From contig CP053680.1 in the NCBI GenBank assembly GCA_019623805.1, forward strand, positions 4,008,001 to 4,072,000: a stretch of DNA of 64,000 bases. The letters run 5' to 3'. The stretch comes from Gammaproteobacteria bacterium (ex Lamellibrachia satsuma) (GTDB lineage Bacteria; Pseudomonadota; Gammaproteobacteria; Chromatiales; Chromatiaceae). Numbering within the stretch: the first letter of the stretch is position 1; the number at the start of each line of letters is the position of its first letter. Below are positions 15,670 to 25,759 of the stretch, piece by piece. Both the position numbers and the translations under genes were made by a program. The notes beneath the pieces were generated by a model. That model ran no database searches. It was given only the letters and a program-made list of their open reading frames with translations, and had not been told where the DNA came from.

Positions 15670-18179
15670 ATGCTGGTGACTCAAAGATGACACCCTCTGA
15701 CAGCAGACTGCAGCTTGATAACAACCACATCCACCAGGAGGCATTCAATCGCTCGGAAGACGCAATCCTGCTGCTGCAAGGTGAGACATTTATCGACTGT
15801 AATCCGGCGGCAGTCAGGATGCTGCACGCTGCGGACAAATCGGAAGTACTGAACTCACACCCGGCCGACCTTTCACCGGAGCGACAACCTGATGGTCGCA
15901 TTTCCAGCGAAAAAGCGACAGAAATGATCATCACGGCGTTGGAAGCGCACTTCCACCGCTTCGAATGGTGGCACCGGCGCGTTGATGGTGAGGAATTCCC
16001 CTGTGAAGTAACACTCACCACACTCCATGTTGGTGACGAAACTCTCCTCCATGTCACCTGGCGTGATCTGACCGAAGAGAAAGCTGCCCGACAGCAACAT
16101 CAACTCCTGGAGACTGCCTTCAAGCAGTCGCCCGATGGTATCGCCATAGCTGGAATGGACGGGATCATCCGTACTACCAACGAAGCCTGGGCAAGAATGC
16201 ACGGCTATTCGGCAGACGAGCTCACCGGTAGACACCTTAGCCTTTTTCACACACCTGAGCAGATGGAACGGGATGTGGAGCCCTTTAATCAGGAGGTCGT
16301 TGCCCTGGGGGGGCACAGCGGAGAAGTGGGGCATGTCAGGCAAAATGGTGAGGTCTTCCCCACCTGGATGACTGTCACCCTGTTACGGGATGATGAAGGG
16401 GCACCTGTCGGGCTGATCGGATCGGCGCATGACATCTCGGAACGCAAGGCTCAGGAACGCCGACTTCAGGAGTCCGAGATTCGCTACCGCACCCTTTTCG
16501 AACTGGCGCCAAACGCCATAGCAACGATTGATTTGGAGGATGGTAGGTTTGTCCAGTTCAATCGTTTTGTCCATGAAAATCTCGGTTATACCCGGCAGGA
16601 GTTCGAAAGATTGAAGATCACGGATATCGATATAATCGAATCCCCCGAAGAGGTGCAACAACATCTACAGAAGATCAAACAAGAGGGTCATGACGTTTTT
16701 GAAAGCCAACACCGCACAAGGGATGGCCGGATACGAAATGTGGAGGTGATCTGTCAGCTGATCGAGATCGATGGCAAGCAGTTCAATCAATCGGTCTGGC
16801 GTGATATCACTGAGCAGAAGCGATCGGACAATGCGCTCAGGCAAGAGATGCAGCGCCGAACCAGTCTCTCCAGGCTACTGGAGATCTCACTGAAGGGTCT
16901 TGGGCAGCAGGTGTTGTTACAGAGATTTCTTGCAGAACTGCTGGATCAGCCGCTGATGAAAGTCCGGGATAAGGGTGCCATCTTTCTGACTAACGAAGCA
17001 GGGGATCGACTAGTTCTCACTGTGGAGCACAATCTGGGGAAAAGCCTTACCAACCGCTGTGCCAGCGTGCCCTTTGGTCATTGTCTCTGCGGCCGGGCGG
17101 CGATGCAGGGCAAACTTGTTCACTCTCTCTGCAGTGACGATCACAGGCACGAGGTCCAGATCACGGAGATGAAACCCCACGGCCATTATGTTATTCCGGT
17201 GGTCGGAGACGGGCGGGTACTGGGCGTGATCAACCTCTATCTCGAACCCGGGACCGAATATGACCCGATGGATGTCGACTATCTCAGCGCAGTGGCGGAT
17301 ATCCTCGCTGGTGCACTCAAGCGCTTGCATGTTGAGGAAAAACTTCATCAACACAGCCTGCAGTTGGAAGAGACAGTGAGTGAACGTACGAGGGAACTGG
17401 CCAAGGCCGCCGCAAAGGCCGAGGAAGCCAACTTGGCGAAGTCCCGCTTTCTGGCCAATATGTCCCATGAGCTGCGTACACCGATGCACGCCATTCTAAG
17501 CTTTTCCAGCTTGGGTATGCAGCGTCTGAACCAGGCAACTCTGGAAAAACTGGGGACCTACTTCACCTACATCAATGAGAGTGGTGACCGGCTGTTGCTT
17601 CTGCTCAACAGCTTGCTGGACCTGGCAAAGCTGGAGTCTGATCGGATGTCGATGGCATACACAGCCGCTGATCTTCAGGAAATCGTCAATCAGTGTGCAA
17701 CCGAGCAGATGGCCAGATTGGAGGAACGGGCGCTGACGCTGGAGATCGTCCCGCCAGCCTGTGAAACCAGGGGCTGTTTCGATTCGCAACGCATTGGCCA
17801 GGTCATCGGCAACCTGTTGGGTAATGCGATTAAATTCACGCCGGTAGGCCGGCGGATCTTCATCTCCTTCAGTAACGGCACACTCTTCAGTGGACGCCGT
17901 AAAGAGGATCAAAACCAGTGCATCTCACTGCGACTGAGTCTGCGTGATGAAGGCATAGGTATTCCAGAGGATGAGTTGGAGGCTGTATTCGACAAGTTTA
18001 TTCAGAGCAGTAAGACACGCAGTGAAGGCGGGGGGACAGGCCTTGGACTGGCGATCAGTAAAGAGATCATAGAGGCCCATGGCGGTAGAATCTGGGCGCA
18101 AAATCACCTACAGGGAGGTGCGGAGTTCATTTTTGAAGTCCCGATTGCACAGGAGTCGGCGACTGATCTTGTATCTTGA
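15666..18179 (+). CDS. PAS-PAS-PAS-GAF sensor histidine kinase
   Basis: The 837-residue cytoplasmic kinase begins at ATG 15666, inside the stop of the upstream regulator. Three PAS domains (roughly residues 25-140, 147-265 and 275-395) each end in the typical W-R/HDIT/SE segment. A GAF domain spans about 410-560, with LFGHCLCGRAA-like residues around RCASVPFGHCLCG. A coiled coil leads to the phospho-acceptor His601 in NMSHELRTPM, and the ATPase domain has NLLGNAIKF, DEGIGIP and GTGLGLAISKEI. There is no membrane span, so it should sense an internal cue such as redox or a small ligand. The phospho-acceptor region is nearly the same as in the two kinases downstream. Confidence 0.93.
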   Translation: MNAGDSKMTPSDSRLQLDNNHIHQEAFNRSEDAILLLQGETFIDCNPAAVRMLHAADKSEVLNSHPADLSPERQPDGRISSEKATEMIITALEAHFHRFEWWHRRVDGEEFPCEVTLTTLHVGDETLLHVTWRDLTEEKAARQQHQLLETAFKQSPDGIAIAGMDGIIRTTNEAWARMHGYSADELTGRHLSLFHTPEQMERDVEPFNQEVVALGGHSGEVGHVRQNGEVFPTWMTVTLLRDDEGAPVGLIGSAHDISERKAQERRLQESEIRYRTLFELAPNAIATIDLEDGRFVQFNRFVHENLGYTRQEFERLKITDIDIIESPEEVQQHLQKIKQEGHDVFESQHRTRDGRIRNVEVICQLIEIDGKQFNQSVWRDITEQKRSDNALRQEMQRRTSLSRLLEISLKGLGQQVLLQRFLAELLDQPLMKVRDKGAIFLTNEAGDRLVLTVEHNLGKSLTNRCASVPFGHCLCGRAAMQGKLVHSLCSDDHRHEVQITEMKPHGHYVIPVVGDGRVLGVINLYLEPGTEYDPMDVDYLSAVADILAGALKRLHVEEKLHQHSLQLEETVSERTRELAKAAAKAEEANLAKSRFLANMSHELRTPMHAILSFSSLGMQRLNQATLEKLGTYFTYINESGDRLLLLLNSLLDLAKLESDRMSMAYTAADLQEIVNQCATEQMARLEERALTLEIVPPACETRGCFDSQRIGQVIGNLLGNAIKFTPVGRRIFISFSNGTLFSGRRKEDQNQCISLRLSLRDEGIGIPEDELEAVFDKFIQSSKTRSEGGGTGLGLAISKEIIEAHGGRIWAQNHLQGGAEFIFEVPIAQESATDLVS

Positions 18180-18197
18180 GTGGAGTGTTGAACAGTG

Positions 18198-19022
18198 ATG
18201 CGAAAGCTAAAAAAATATCTTCTTCCCCTGCTTATGCTCACCACTTTTTTTAGTTCTGAATCCTGCATTGCAGCAGAACAGGTGAGTATCTGCGGCACAG
18301 GGGATTCGCAACTGCTGCTACGGGTGCTTGGGAAAAAGTTTGAAGCAGACCATCCAGATATCACTATCAACGTTCCAGACAGTGTTGGCAGTGGCGGCGG
18401 TATCAGAGCAGTGGTAAAAGGAAGATGCGATCTTGCACGTGTTGCCCGTCCCCTACAGGAGAGAGAAAAACACTTTAAGCTGACCTACTGGCTGTTTGCC
18501 AGATCCCCTATTGCCTTTGTTCTTCATCCCAGCATGGAGCGACCTCGGAACCTTACCGGAAAGCAGATCAACGGAATATACAGCGGCAACCTGGAGAGAT
18601 GGGATCAGGCAGGCGGCGATAAAGGAAAAATATATGTTATCAACAGAGAGGAGGGAGACTCATCACGTCATATTCTGGAAAAGAACCTTCCCGGATTTTC
18701 CGACATTGAGAGATTTTCCGGTAGAGTATTCTATACGACTCATGAAGCGCTGGAGGGAATAAAAAGCCACCGGCAAACCATCGCATATATACCTTTATCC
18801 TTGGCACTGACAAGTAACCTGCCACTATTGTCAGTGGATGGTATTATCCCGACAACCGCCAATGTACGATCAGGCGCCTATAAACTTGTTACCCCCTTTG
18901 GCCTTGCCTGGAAGAGAGAGCCACAGGGCGTTGTTAAAACATTCTTGGAATACCTCAAAACGCCGGCAGCTCAAGCAATCATGCTTGAATATGGGGCTAT
19001 TGCGGTGACTCAAAGTGAATAA
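18198..19022 (+). CDS. PstS-like periplasmic binding protein
   Basis: The 274-residue product has a signal peptide (LLPLLMLTTFFSSESCIAA). It is followed by a phosphate-binding-protein-like domain: VSICGTGDSQLLLRVLGKKFE, the SVGSGGGIRAVVKGRCDLARV ligand loop, and the GIYSGNLERWDQAGG stretch typical of PstS. No pst transport genes are nearby. The gene sits between two sensor kinases, six bases before the second one. It is therefore more likely a receptor subunit presenting a ligand (phosphate or another oxyanion) to the neighbouring membrane kinase than a transport protein. The ligand is not identifiable by eye. ATG 18198 was chosen over GTG 18195. Confidence 0.82.
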   Translation: MRKLKKYLLPLLMLTTFFSSESCIAAEQVSICGTGDSQLLLRVLGKKFEADHPDITINVPDSVGSGGGIRAVVKGRCDLARVARPLQEREKHFKLTYWLFARSPIAFVLHPSMERPRNLTGKQINGIYSGNLERWDQAGGDKGKIYVINREEGDSSRHILEKNLPGFSDIERFSGRVFYTTHEALEGIKSHRQTIAYIPLSLALTSNLPLLSVDGIIPTTANVRSGAYKLVTPFGLAWKREPQGVVKTFLEYLKTPAAQAIMLEYGAIAVTQSE

Positions 19023-19028
19023 AATCTT

Positions 19029-21335
19029 ATGAGTCTCGTAAAGTCACTTCAGGGAAAGATATTAATCTTTACACTTCTGCCTGTCGTGTTGACGATGGCC
19101 ATAGCCGGCTATTCCGGGTACCGGATTTTTCTCGATCACGTTGAAATCCAACAGCAGAAGATGATGAAATCCTTTGCCAAAGAACAGGCAGCCCATCTTG
19201 ATGATCGTTTTGAAATGCGAGCACATGAATTTCTCAAAATAGCTAACAGCAGAGAATTTGAACGCTTTGTAAAAAACTTTCAGGAAAAATTATTAGTTCG
19301 TCAATTGACTCAACTGCAGGAAGTATTTCCCATTATTCTTCTTGTTGACGAAAATGGGGATGAGCTTCTTAAAGTAAACAAAGGCCATATTACCGTGAGC
19401 GAAGGAGAAGTGAATCTTGCTTCTTTGATTCAGAGGGCCCGTAAAAATGAGGGGAGAGTGGTCTTATCAGTGACTGCTAAACAACCAGATCTTGGGGAAC
19501 CTGCTCTTGAGCTGGCAATCTTTCGAAAAGGCTATTTTGAAGAAGAGGTTGATGTACTCCTCTACGGGGTTGTCCCTCTTGCGCAAATCATCGGGGAGCT
19601 GGTGGAAGAAACAATTGGGAAAACAGGTTTCCTCTCTATAAGTAATCATGATGCAAGGATTCTTGTCTCTCCGCTTGATAGCGTGACAGGGCAGAAAATC
19701 ATAGCCGTGGATAGAGGTGGGAGACAGGTTATCGATGCCATTCAATCGATACAACCCTCTTATACCCGAGCCGGGATATTTGATCTGGATGCGATGGTCG
19801 CTACATTTCCACTAATAAAGACCAATTTGTCCGTAGTTGTTACGTTTCCCCACGAAGAGTTTGTCTCAGCTCCGCACGACTTGAGGAATAAGGCAATCTT
19901 AATCTCTTGTTTTGCTATCGCCCTATCCGTATTTATTGCATTTGTTCTCTCCCGCGCCATTACTGCGCCTCTGAAAAAACTTGAAGCCGCAACGAAAAAA
20001 GTAGCCTCGGGCGATTTTGTTGGCGGCCGTGTTTCAATCGATACAGGTGATGAACTTGAGAGATTGGCAGGTTCCTTTAACAGCATGACCTGTGATTTGG
20101 GCCAGTATATGGCACAGGAAAAAGAGTATGCAGCTGATCATGCGGTGCGGGCCGCCACAGAAAAAAAGATGGAGGAAATCAAGGAAAGCGAGAAAAAATA
20201 CAGAACCTTGACCAATAACATCCCCGGAATGGTGTACAGGACAATATCTGACTGGACTGCTGAATTGGTTTCAGGAATTGAAGAAATATCAGGCTATGAA
20301 CAGCAGGAGTTCGATTCCGGAAAATTAAATTGGTTTATGCTTATCCATCCCGACGACAAAGAGAGGGTTCTTGCTGATAGTGAACTCCTTCCAACTGGAC
20401 CCATGACCATTTGTCAGGAGTATCGAATCATCAAGAAAAACGGACATGTTTGCTGGGTGGCTGACTACAAAACTTCGATTTTCAATCAACAGGGAAACTG
20501 GCTGGGTATCGATGGCGTTGTCCTGGATATAACCAACCGAAAAACAATGGAGCAAGTGCTTACTGAAGCTAAGAATACGGCGGAGCAAGCCAATCAGGCC
20601 AAGTCTGTCTTTCTGGCGAATATGTCCCACGAACTGCGCACTCCGATGCACGCCATTCTCAGCTTCTCTTCATTCGGACTGGAAAACGGAGAAACCGCAG
20701 AGCGGCAAAAACTGATCGAGTACTTTACCCATATTCAGACAAGTGGCAACCGGCTACTGATACTACTCAACGACCTGTTGGATCTGTCCAAGCTGGAAGC
20801 TGGGCGCATGGCATTGGAATACCAGCCCAACGATTTGAAGTGTGTGGCGGAAAGCGCCATTCACGAACTGCGGGGACACATTGCAGATCAAGGCGTGTTG
20901 TGTGATCTCCTCCCCCCGGAAACAGATACCATAGGTGAGTTCGACGCCCTGCGCATCGGTCAGGTGATAACCAACCTGCTCTCCAATGCCATCAAGTTTA
21001 CAGCCACGGGGGGACATATCCAGATCTCTATCTGTCAGGAGAGACTGGAGATTGACGGCCATGAGATGCCTGGGTTGCAACTGAGCGTTCTTGATCAGGG
21101 CGTTGGGATCCCGGAAGCGGAACTGGATACTATTTTCGATAAATTCATCCAGAGCAGCAAGACTCGCACCGGGGCTGGAGGCACCGGCTTGGGGCTGGCG
21201 ATCAGCAAAGAGATCATCGAGGCGCATACAGGACGGATCTGGGCAGAAAATAATTTGGAACAAGGGGCGCAGTTCCACTTTCTGATCCCGGTCACTCCCT
21301 TTATTCAGCCCGCAGCGGAAAACAGAGCACATTGA
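19029..21335 (+). CDS. Membrane sensor histidine kinase (Cache-like, HAMP, PAS)
   Basis: The 768-residue kinase has an N-terminal membrane span (ILIFTLLPVVLTMAIAGYSGY) and a periplasmic region of about 250 residues resembling a double Cache sensor (IILLVDENGDELLKVN, GKTGFLSISNHDARILVSP). A second span (AILISCFAIALSVFIAFVLS) precedes a HAMP domain, then a PAS domain (residues 390-510). The phospho-acceptor is His534 in NMSHELRTPM, and the ATPase domain has NLLSNAIKF, DQGVGIP and GTGLGLAISKEI. It follows the binding-protein gene at six bases, which suggests the two work as a receptor pair. There is no receiver domain, so it must phosphorylate a separate regulator, probably the one at 23061. Confidence 0.92.
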   Translation: MSLVKSLQGKILIFTLLPVVLTMAIAGYSGYRIFLDHVEIQQQKMMKSFAKEQAAHLDDRFEMRAHEFLKIANSREFERFVKNFQEKLLVRQLTQLQEVFPIILLVDENGDELLKVNKGHITVSEGEVNLASLIQRARKNEGRVVLSVTAKQPDLGEPALELAIFRKGYFEEEVDVLLYGVVPLAQIIGELVEETIGKTGFLSISNHDARILVSPLDSVTGQKIIAVDRGGRQVIDAIQSIQPSYTRAGIFDLDAMVATFPLIKTNLSVVVTFPHEEFVSAPHDLRNKAILISCFAIALSVFIAFVLSRAITAPLKKLEAATKKVASGDFVGGRVSIDTGDELERLAGSFNSMTCDLGQYMAQEKEYAADHAVRAATEKKMEEIKESEKKYRTLTNNIPGMVYRTISDWTAELVSGIEEISGYEQQEFDSGKLNWFMLIHPDDKERVLADSELLPTGPMTICQEYRIIKKNGHVCWVADYKTSIFNQQGNWLGIDGVVLDITNRKTMEQVLTEAKNTAEQANQAKSVFLANMSHELRTPMHAILSFSSFGLENGETAERQKLIEYFTHIQTSGNRLLILLNDLLDLSKLEAGRMALEYQPNDLKCVAESAIHELRGHIADQGVLCDLLPPETDTIGEFDALRIGQVITNLLSNAIKFTATGGHIQISICQERLEIDGHEMPGLQLSVLDQGVGIPEAELDTIFDKFIQSSKTRTGAGGTGLGLAISKEIIEAHTGRIWAENNLEQGAQFHFLIPVTPFIQPAAENRAH

Positions 21336-21337
21336 GC

Positions 21338-22843
21338 ATGCGGCTATTTCAGCCTCACTCTGAATTGATCTCTCTGAGCACTGAACAGCAGCGACAGGTT
21401 GATCAGGCGGGCAGTATTGATCTCGGGCGGCGCTCAGGTGTCATCGCGTTGGCCTATCCAGTGCTTCTCGGCATTTTTGTCTTGGGCAACATTGATCTAT
21501 ACGCCAAAATGGATCTTTTAAGCTTGGTGATTTTCAGCCTGCTTCTGGTCAGTCTGGTCAGGTTTATCTATGGTCGCCAGCTCGCTCAGGCCACTGATGA
21601 AAGCATCGATGGGCTAAGGCTTCGATACGTTTTCTGGACTCTGGGAACGATACTGCTGATTGGTATGATGCTCTGCCTGATTGTGATCGTTACCGAACTC
21701 TCGCTGGAGGGTATGACTGCGATTGTGATCGGCCTGGGAATATGTGCTGGCGCCCTGGCTACAATGAATCTCTATCAACTGCCCTGGGTCTTTTTTCTCT
21801 TGCTGTTCTGGTCCCCAACTGTGCTGGCCTGTTTATATCTGGGCATACAAGGAGACAGTTCTGTGCTCCTGTTCGGTATCCTCATCGCTATCTATGCCCT
21901 ATTTATCTACCGATTGGGTAATCGGTTGGCGAAAGAGTATTGGTGCAGTCAGTGCATGGTGGTCGAACTTGAACATAAAACCGGACAATTGGTCACTGCC
22001 AATGAACATCTGACCTCTGCTCAACAGGAATTGATGGAGCACCAGAACAATCTGCAAGACCTGGTAGATGAACAGACAAAAGATCTGGTATTGGCCAAGG
22101 AGCAGGCTGAAGAGGCCAATCAGGCAAAATCCCGGTTCCTTGCCAATATGTCTCATGAATTGCGTACTCCAATGCACGCAATTTTGAGTTTTTCATCCTT
22201 TGGCCTGAAAAAGGGTGAAACTGCAGAACGAAAAAAGCTGATCGACTATTTCTCCCATGTTCATGCAAGTGGTGAACGCCTGTTGATACTGCTCAATGGT
22301 ATTCTCGACCTGGCGAAACTTGAATCAGGCCGTATGGAGATGACGATTAAGCACAACGATCTCATGGAGGCCGCCGAGGAGGCGGTTGCTGAACTGGGGC
22401 GTTACATTCAGGATCAAGGACTGCACTGTGAATTTACATCCCAGGAAAAAAGCGTGTACGGTGAGTTCGACGCCCTGCGGATAGGCCAGGTCATTCGTAA
22501 TTTACTCTCCAATGCTGTCAAGTTCACTCCGTCCGGGGGGCATATTCACCTGACTGTCCAGACAGGCACTATGACGCATGACAAGCAGACAATCCCCGCT
22601 CTACATTTCAAGATTCAGGATCAGGGCATAGGTATTCCAAAGGTCGAACTGAAGAAGGTCTTCAAAAAATTCACCCAGAGCAGCAAGATTGAGGCAGGAA
22701 CCGTAGGTACAGGTCTGGGGCTTGCCATTTGTAAAGAGATCATAGATGCCCACAGAGGCCGTATATGGGCAGAGCAGGCTCCAGGTAAAGGGGCCATTTT
22801 CCAGTTTCTGATACCTGCCGGTAACAATCCGGGAACTGATTAA
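21338..22843 (+). CDS. Membrane histidine kinase with short N-terminal sensor
   Basis: The kinase has about 501 residues. Its N-terminal half holds six hydrophobic segments (such as GVIALAYPVLLGIFVLGNI and FWTLGTILLIGMMLCLIVIV) and no extracytoplasmic domain, as in kinases that sense through the membrane itself. A coiled coil precedes His273 in NMSHELRTPM and the ATPase domain (NLLSNAVKF, DQGIGIP, GTGLGLAICKEI). ATG 21338 is chosen; a TTG at 21332 overlapping the previous stop is an alternative. The catalytic half closely resembles that of the kinase upstream, which suggests tandem duplication with sensor swapping. Confidence 0.9.
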   Translation: MRLFQPHSELISLSTEQQRQVDQAGSIDLGRRSGVIALAYPVLLGIFVLGNIDLYAKMDLLSLVIFSLLLVSLVRFIYGRQLAQATDESIDGLRLRYVFWTLGTILLIGMMLCLIVIVTELSLEGMTAIVIGLGICAGALATMNLYQLPWVFFLLLFWSPTVLACLYLGIQGDSSVLLFGILIAIYALFIYRLGNRLAKEYWCSQCMVVELEHKTGQLVTANEHLTSAQQELMEHQNNLQDLVDEQTKDLVLAKEQAEEANQAKSRFLANMSHELRTPMHAILSFSSFGLKKGETAERKKLIDYFSHVHASGERLLILLNGILDLAKLESGRMEMTIKHNDLMEAAEEAVAELGRYIQDQGLHCEFTSQEKSVYGEFDALRIGQVIRNLLSNAVKFTPSGGHIHLTVQTGTMTHDKQTIPALHFKIQDQGIGIPKVELKKVFKKFTQSSKIEAGTVGTGLGLAICKEIIDAHRGRIWAEQAPGKGAIFQFLIPAGNNPGTD

Positions 22844-22893
22844 AGAAAAACCGTGAGATGCCGATAATCCGAGCATTCAGAAATTAAAACAAA

Positions 22894-23038
22894 GGAACCC
22901 CTGATTAATTGAGTCACTGTCATCTCGATCCTGGGATGAGATTTAAAACTACATTGCTATCAATAGGTTACGATGGTGAGTAAACGGTTGTAGTGTTTAC
23001 GAATCTATGGATGGAGATGACAATTAATCAGAGGCTCC
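22894..23038. repeat. MITE-like element, 145 bp
   Basis: GGAACCCCTGATTAATTG at the left end and CAATTAATCAGAGGCTCC at the right end form imperfect terminal inverted repeats around a non-coding 145-bp unit. GTCATCTCGATC and GGAGATGACA extend the pairing inward. A similar unit lies at 57391-57519, and a solo end at 38944-38978 matches its left end at 34 of 35 bases. No coding capacity is present, so any movement would depend on a transposase supplied elsewhere. Confidence 0.65.
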
Positions 23039-23060
23039 AATAATTATTAGGAATATAAGA

Positions 23061-23413
23061 ATGGAAGAGCAGATAAAGACTCAACCCCTGATTCTTGGTG
23101 TTGACGATGAACCGCTTAACCAGATCATCCTCGAAGAGCTTCTGTCCAATGAATTTGAACTGATTTCCGCTGAAAATGGCCAGGCTTGCATCGAAAGCGT
23201 GGCGACCCGCAGGCCTGACCTGATCATCATGGATGTCAATATGCCGGTACTGAACGGGTTGGAAACCTGCCGCCGGCTCCGTCAAGACCCTGACTATGGT
23301 GAACTCCCGATCATTTTTGTATCGGCTCTGGCATCAGCCGAAGAGCGCCTGGCAGGGTACGAAGCAGGCGCTGATGACTACATCACAAAGCCATTTGATG
23401 AAAGTGAGCTTAA
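23061..23413 (+). pseudogene. Response regulator, 5' part (split by IS701 copy 2)
   Basis: The receiver domain starts at ATG 23061 and is complete: DDE at residues 15-17, phospho-acceptor Asp58 in LIIMDVNMP, and Lys110 in YITKPFDE. The coding sequence is cut right after the receiver domain by an insertion sequence and continues at 24942. The remaining frame adds IS-derived residues and stops at 23432, so a stand-alone receiver of about 123 residues could still be made. It is the regulator closest to three histidine kinases and is the most likely phosphate acceptor for them. Confidence 0.88.
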
Positions 23414-24937
23414 TTCTACTTTGTCAGATTAGATCTATAAGTAACTCACTGAATAATATAAAATATATGCTGTGAATTTCTTGGCAATCATCGTAAGGAA
23501 GAGCATCAAATGACAAGCACCAAGGTCATTTGAATTACCTGATACGCGCATAAGTAGAATCGATCGCATAGCGGAGCGATTCCAACGTTTCCAGTACCGC
23601 TTTGAATCCCATTTTCGAAGCAAGACGAGGTCGGTGTTTCAACCGGTCACACACTATCTCAAAGGCCTGATGCAAGCGCAGAGAAAGAACATGGAACGCA
23701 TGGAAGAGGTGGTTGCAGGCGCAGATGATCAGCGTCTCCAGCATATGCTCACCGAGTCCCCGTGGGATCATCGTGCGGTGTTAGACCAAGTGGCGCTGGA
23801 AGCCGATCAATGGCTGGGTGGAACCGCGGATACCTGTCTGTTGCTCGATGAGAGTGGCCTTGCCAAGAAGGGTAAACATTCAGTGGGGGTTAAACGCCAA
23901 TGGAATGGCCGCCAGGGCAAGGTGGATAACTGCCAGGTTGGTGTATTCGCAGCACTGGGTAAAGGGCACTTGTCCACGCTGATAGATGAACGTCTCTATC
24001 TACCCAAAGAGTGGGTATCGAACCCGGCTCGCTGTCGCAAGGTGGGTATCCCGGAAGTTGAACGGAAACATCAAAGCAAGTCAGAGTTGGCGCTGGAGAT
24101 GGTGCGTCATCAGAGGACGCTTGGCCTGCGTTTTGCCTGGGTGGGTGCAGATGGGGGATACGGGAAGGATCCGGCTTTTCTGAGGGGTTTGGAGGCGATG
24201 GGTGAAACCTTTGTGGTGGACATCCACAAAGACCAACAGGTCTACCTGGAAGATCCACAGCCGTTCATACCGGAGAGCACGACAACGCGCGGTCGTCGTC
24301 GAAGTCGTCTGCAAGCCCAGGCAGCCCGTCTGCGCGTTGACCAGTGGCTCAATGAGCAACGGGACAGCGAGTGGCAGCAAGTGGTATTACGGGATAGCAG
24401 CAAGGGCAAACTGCGCGTCGAGATCCTGCATCATCGGGTTTGGCTTTGGGATGGAAAAGAAGCCCAGGCACATCAATGGCACCTGATTGTACGACGAGAG
24501 GTCAATTCACCGGAGACGATTAAATACACCTTGTCGAATGCACCGGAAGAAACGCCATCCCATTGTCTTGCAAAGATGCAGGCGCAGCGGTTCTGGGTTG
24601 AGCGTTCGTTCCAGGATGGTAAGAGTGAATCAGGTCTTGCTGATTATCAGGCCCGTAAATGGAAATCCTGGCATCACCATATGGCCTTGGTCATGATGGC
24701 GATGTTATTCATGCTCGAAGAGCGAATTGTGCAAAAAGATGATCACCCCTTACTCAGTTGTTCAGACATCGAATCGCTATTGCGTGCCTTCCTGCCACGG
24801 CGAGATATTGAACGCGATGAAATACTACGGCAAATGACGAAACGGCATCGTAAACGACAAGCGGCTATCGACTCCCAATATCGAAAACAGACGCTGGAAC
24901 AGTCGGTTGCCGGGTGATGGAATCTGACAAAGTAGAA
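23414..24937 (+). mobile_element. IS701-type insertion sequence, copy 2
   Basis: This 1524-bp copy has the same 17-bp terminal inverted repeats as copy 1 and TTAA target duplications at 23410-23413 and 24938-24941. It sits in the same direction as the disrupted response regulator gene. The only difference from the other copies that I noticed is C to T at 24043. The leader hairpin and seven-codon ATG frame lie at 23506-23533. Confidence 0.93.
23634..24917 (+). CDS. IS701-family transposase (copy 2)
   Basis: The 427-residue product equals that of copy 1 except for Ala to Val in CRKVGIPEVE, caused by the transition at 24043. The position lies between the first and second catalytic Asp, in a region where homologues vary, so activity is probably kept. 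Start uncertainty is the same as for copy 1: GTG 23634 is the usual-start choice, but family-like N-terminal sequence lies upstream in the same frame. Confidence 0.9.
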   Translation: MFQPVTHYLKGLMQAQRKNMERMEEVVAGADDQRLQHMLTESPWDHRAVLDQVALEADQWLGGTADTCLLLDESGLAKKGKHSVGVKRQWNGRQGKVDNCQVGVFAALGKGHLSTLIDERLYLPKEWVSNPARCRKVGIPEVERKHQSKSELALEMVRHQRTLGLRFAWVGADGGYGKDPAFLRGLEAMGETFVVDIHKDQQVYLEDPQPFIPESTTTRGRRRSRLQAQAARLRVDQWLNEQRDSEWQQVVLRDSSKGKLRVEILHHRVWLWDGKEAQAHQWHLIVRREVNSPETIKYTLSNAPEETPSHCLAKMQAQRFWVERSFQDGKSESGLADYQARKWKSWHHHMALVMMAMLFMLEERIVQKDDHPLLSCSDIESLLRAFLPRRDIERDEILRQMTKRHRKRQAAIDSQYRKQTLEQSVAG

Positions 24938-25746
24938 TTAAAGCCAAAATCGTCATCGCACTAAAAAACAACGAACAGAAGAAAAATCTGCGCCACTCAT
25001 CTCAGGATGCCATGCAGATGGCGATGGCCGCCATGACCAGTGCCGCAGAATTTGGGGTGATTTTAAGGTTTTTCCAGAATAGTTTTTCCAGTAAGGATTT
25101 CACCGAACTTGGGCAGCAAGTCTTTTCTGTTCTGGATGAATATGGGTTATCAGGAAGTTTGATAATGAAACAGCAGCAGGAGACCCTTTTCATCACGAAA
25201 GACGGGCTGGATCGCCCTTTGGAGCAATCAGTGCTGGAAAGCCTGGTCGGCGGGCAGCGCATTTTTGAGTTTGGCAGCCGAGCCGTCTTCAATGGTGAGA
25301 GGGCATCACTGCTGATTCGCAGCATGCCTCATGATGATGGAGAAAAGGTGGGGCGTCTGAAGGACACTCTGGCGGTATTGATTGAGGGTGTGGATGCAAG
25401 AATCAAGGGCATAGAGACAGAGCAGAAACTCTACAGACGCCAACAGGATCTTTCCGAGGTCATTGAAATGGCCAGGCAGAGCCTTGCCGGAATCGACAGT
25501 CAACATAAGCAGCAACGCATAGAGAATGCCCAGATACTTTCCGACATGGGAACTGATATCGAGAAATCGTTCATGCATCTGGGTCTCTCAGGAGAGCAGG
25601 AGGAGGCTCTTGTGGAGATGATCACTGAAACAGAGGCAAAGACCGATGCTCTCTACGAAGCCGGACAGGCGCTGGATGAACAGTTCGGAAATATCATGCT
25701 CCGCCTCAAATCCTCCCTGAAGGAAAATAGTGAAACTGATAGATAA
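24938..25746 (+). pseudogene. Response regulator, 3' part (split by IS701 copy 2)
   Basis: Deleting the insertion and one TTAA joins DESEL to KAKIVIALKNNEQKKN in frame and extends the receiver by about 270 residues. The output region is cytoplasmic, with RHSSQDAMQMAMAAMTSAAEF, then an alpha/beta domain (LGQQVFSVLDEYGLSGSL, VFNGERASLLIRSM) and a C-terminal helical part with coiled-coil character. I know no named output domain for it. No DNA-binding motif is evident, so the original regulator probably acted by protein contact. An ATG at 25012 could start a fragment of 244 residues. Confidence 0.8.
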
Positions 25747-25759
25747 CTCAAGCAATCAT

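Noticed and set aside
23061..23432. Free-standing receiver protein as an original gene
   Set aside because: The final residues come from the IS end; removing the IS restores a longer protein, so the short form is a by-product of insertion.
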